Assembly (NCBI RefSeq): GCF_028401415.2
Contig: NZ_CP171821.2
Coordinates: forward strand, 1,240,001 to 1,304,000
Reading direction: 5' to 3'
Length of the DNA stretch: 64,000 nucleotides
DNA from: Glaciecola sp028401415
Lineage (GTDB): Bacteria; Pseudomonadota; Gammaproteobacteria; Enterobacterales; Alteromonadaceae
Shown here: positions 63,247 to 64,000 of the stretch, piece by piece
Layout: each line of letters begins with the position of its first letter
How positions within the stretch are numbered: the first letter of the stretch is position 1
Notes under the pieces: model-generated
What the model was told of the DNA's origin: nothing
Databases searched by the model: none
What the model saw: the letters and a program-made list of their open reading frames with translations, nothing else
Translations under genes and position numbers: made by a program

Positions 63247-64000
63247 GTGGCCATCCTGACAACCAATCCCATGATAGACAAACAATATGGTTGGCGTTTT
63301 GCTCATGCGACTGACACAGGCAAAGTTCGGCGTGTGAACGAAGACTGCTTTTTTTCTAACCCAGAACAGGCTCACTGGGCTGTTGCCGACGGAATGGGTG
63401 GACACCAAGCAGGCGATGTGGCCAGTCAGATGATTGTTAAAAACTTATCCGCTATTGTGCAAAGTGAATCATTTTCGAAATTTGTGGATGAAGTTGACGA
63501 TACCCTGTTGGGTGTAAACGAAAATTTAAGTGCCCTTGCTTTATCGCGCAACACGGTGATTGGGTCTACCGTAGTAGGTGCAGCTTTGCATCAACAACAT
63601 ATCCTATTTTATTGGGTAGGCGATAGCAGAGGCTATTTGTTCAGGGACAAGCGCCTTGTTCAAATAACTAAGGATCATACCTTGGTGCAAGAACTTGTAG
63701 ACAATGGCGAAATAACGCGTGAACAAGCCGAGCAGCACCCCGACAAAAACGTCATTACTCGCGCTGTGGGCTCGCACCCAGAATTGTTTGCCGATTATAC
63801 AATGATTCCATTTCAATCAGGGGATAAGTTTTTAATCTGTAGCGATGGTATTGAAAAAGAAATTAATGATGCTGAGCTGTCCTTACTATTAGCAAAACAC
63901 AATGATATTGAGGAGTGCACACAGGCTATACTCGACAAGGTTTTATCCAGAGGCGCGCGGGACAATGTCTCGTTCGTATTGATTGAGCTAGTTGCCCTGT
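63247..64000 (+). CDS. pppA: PP2C-family Ser/Thr phosphatase (PppA-like), partial
   Basis: The frame starts at GTG 63247 (AGGA 8 bp upstream) or possibly ATG 63271, and is open to the window end. PP2C metal-binding motifs are RRVNEDCFF, VADGMGGHQAGDVAS, YWVGDSRGYLF, LICSDGIEKE and RGARDNVSFVLI, covering most of the domain. In T6SS clusters this enzyme reverses PpkA phosphorylation of Fha to switch assembly off. ppkA and fha are not in the window and may lie beyond its right end. The symbol is by analogy. Confidence 0.88.
   Translation, partial: MAILTTNPMIDKQYGWRFAHATDTGKVRRVNEDCFFSNPEQAHWAVADGMGGHQAGDVASQMIVKNLSAIVQSESFSKFVDEVDDTLLGVNENLSALALSRNTVIGSTVVGAALHQQHILFYWVGDSRGYLFRDKRLVQITKDHTLVQELVDNGEITREQAEQHPDKNVITRAVGSHPELFADYTMIPFQSGDKFLICSDGIEKEINDAELSLLLAKHNDIEECTQAILDKVLSRGARDNVSFVLIELVAL

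Noticed and set aside
1..64000. CRISPR array, prophage or conjugative module
   Set aside because: No regularly spaced repeats, Cas genes, phage structural genes (apart from T6SS relatives) or conjugation genes were seen.

Overview
The window looks like a marine gammaproteobacterium of the Alteromonadales (Alteromonas, Glaciecola or Paraglaciecola type). This is inferred from the polar-flagellum/chemotaxis gene order (flhA, flhF, fleN, fliA, cheY, cheZ, cheA, parC, parP, cheW, DUF2802), moderate GC, a BNR-type polysaccharide-lyase-like lipoprotein, a PEP-CTERM-like protein and a VasH-controlled type VI secretion system (T6SS). No marker gene here fixes the genus.

Region 1 (1-8.2 kb) is accessory DNA. 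It holds a tRNA-Val with a duplicated 3' half beside it, three unrecognised small genes, and the C-terminal tip of an Rhs toxin with an HEMIH metallopeptidase-like tail. The Rhs gene is cut by a nested transposon. A decayed IS66-family element (tnpA fused to tnpC by an internal deletion, plus an in-frame stop) carries an identical copy of an IS110/IS1111-group element in each of its two ends. This gives 1415-bp inverted arms at 3650-5064 and 6411-7825.

Region 2 (8.2-22.7 kb) is a mixture: secreted proteins, a PEP-CTERM-like protein, a frameshifted BNR-4 lipoprotein, a Fic protein, a divergent XRE regulator/membrane-protein pair with a palindromic operator, a 200-bp MITE-like hairpin, a vWA lipoprotein/ECF sigma/anti-sigma operon, a cytochrome c fused by deletion to a PQQ-dehydrogenase remnant, and an M28 peptidase.

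Region 3 (22.7-34.3 kb, minus strand) is the flagellar regulation/chemotaxis operon. It is headed by a clear sigma-54 promoter before flhA. cheB is missing from its usual place between cheA and parC, and the CheA linker carries three DEFEALLD-type repeats that may be the ParP-docking (LID) region.

Region 4 (34.7-64 kb) is a complete T6SS. The minus-strand genes, in order of transcription, are tssA, B, C, E, F, G, clpV and vasH; then hcp2, an 86-aa orphan, hcp1, vgrG, a DUF4123 chaperone, a small protein, a VasX-like effector and a membrane protein that is a likely immunity factor. Divergent on the plus strand are tssJ, K, L, M, tagF and a PP2C phosphatase that runs off the window. All 13 core Tss components are present. 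Both hcp genes share a -24/-12-like promoter motif and, about 95-100 bp further upstream, a conserved 43-bp block with a TGCTCA-N2-TGAGCA dyad, the likely VasH enhancer.
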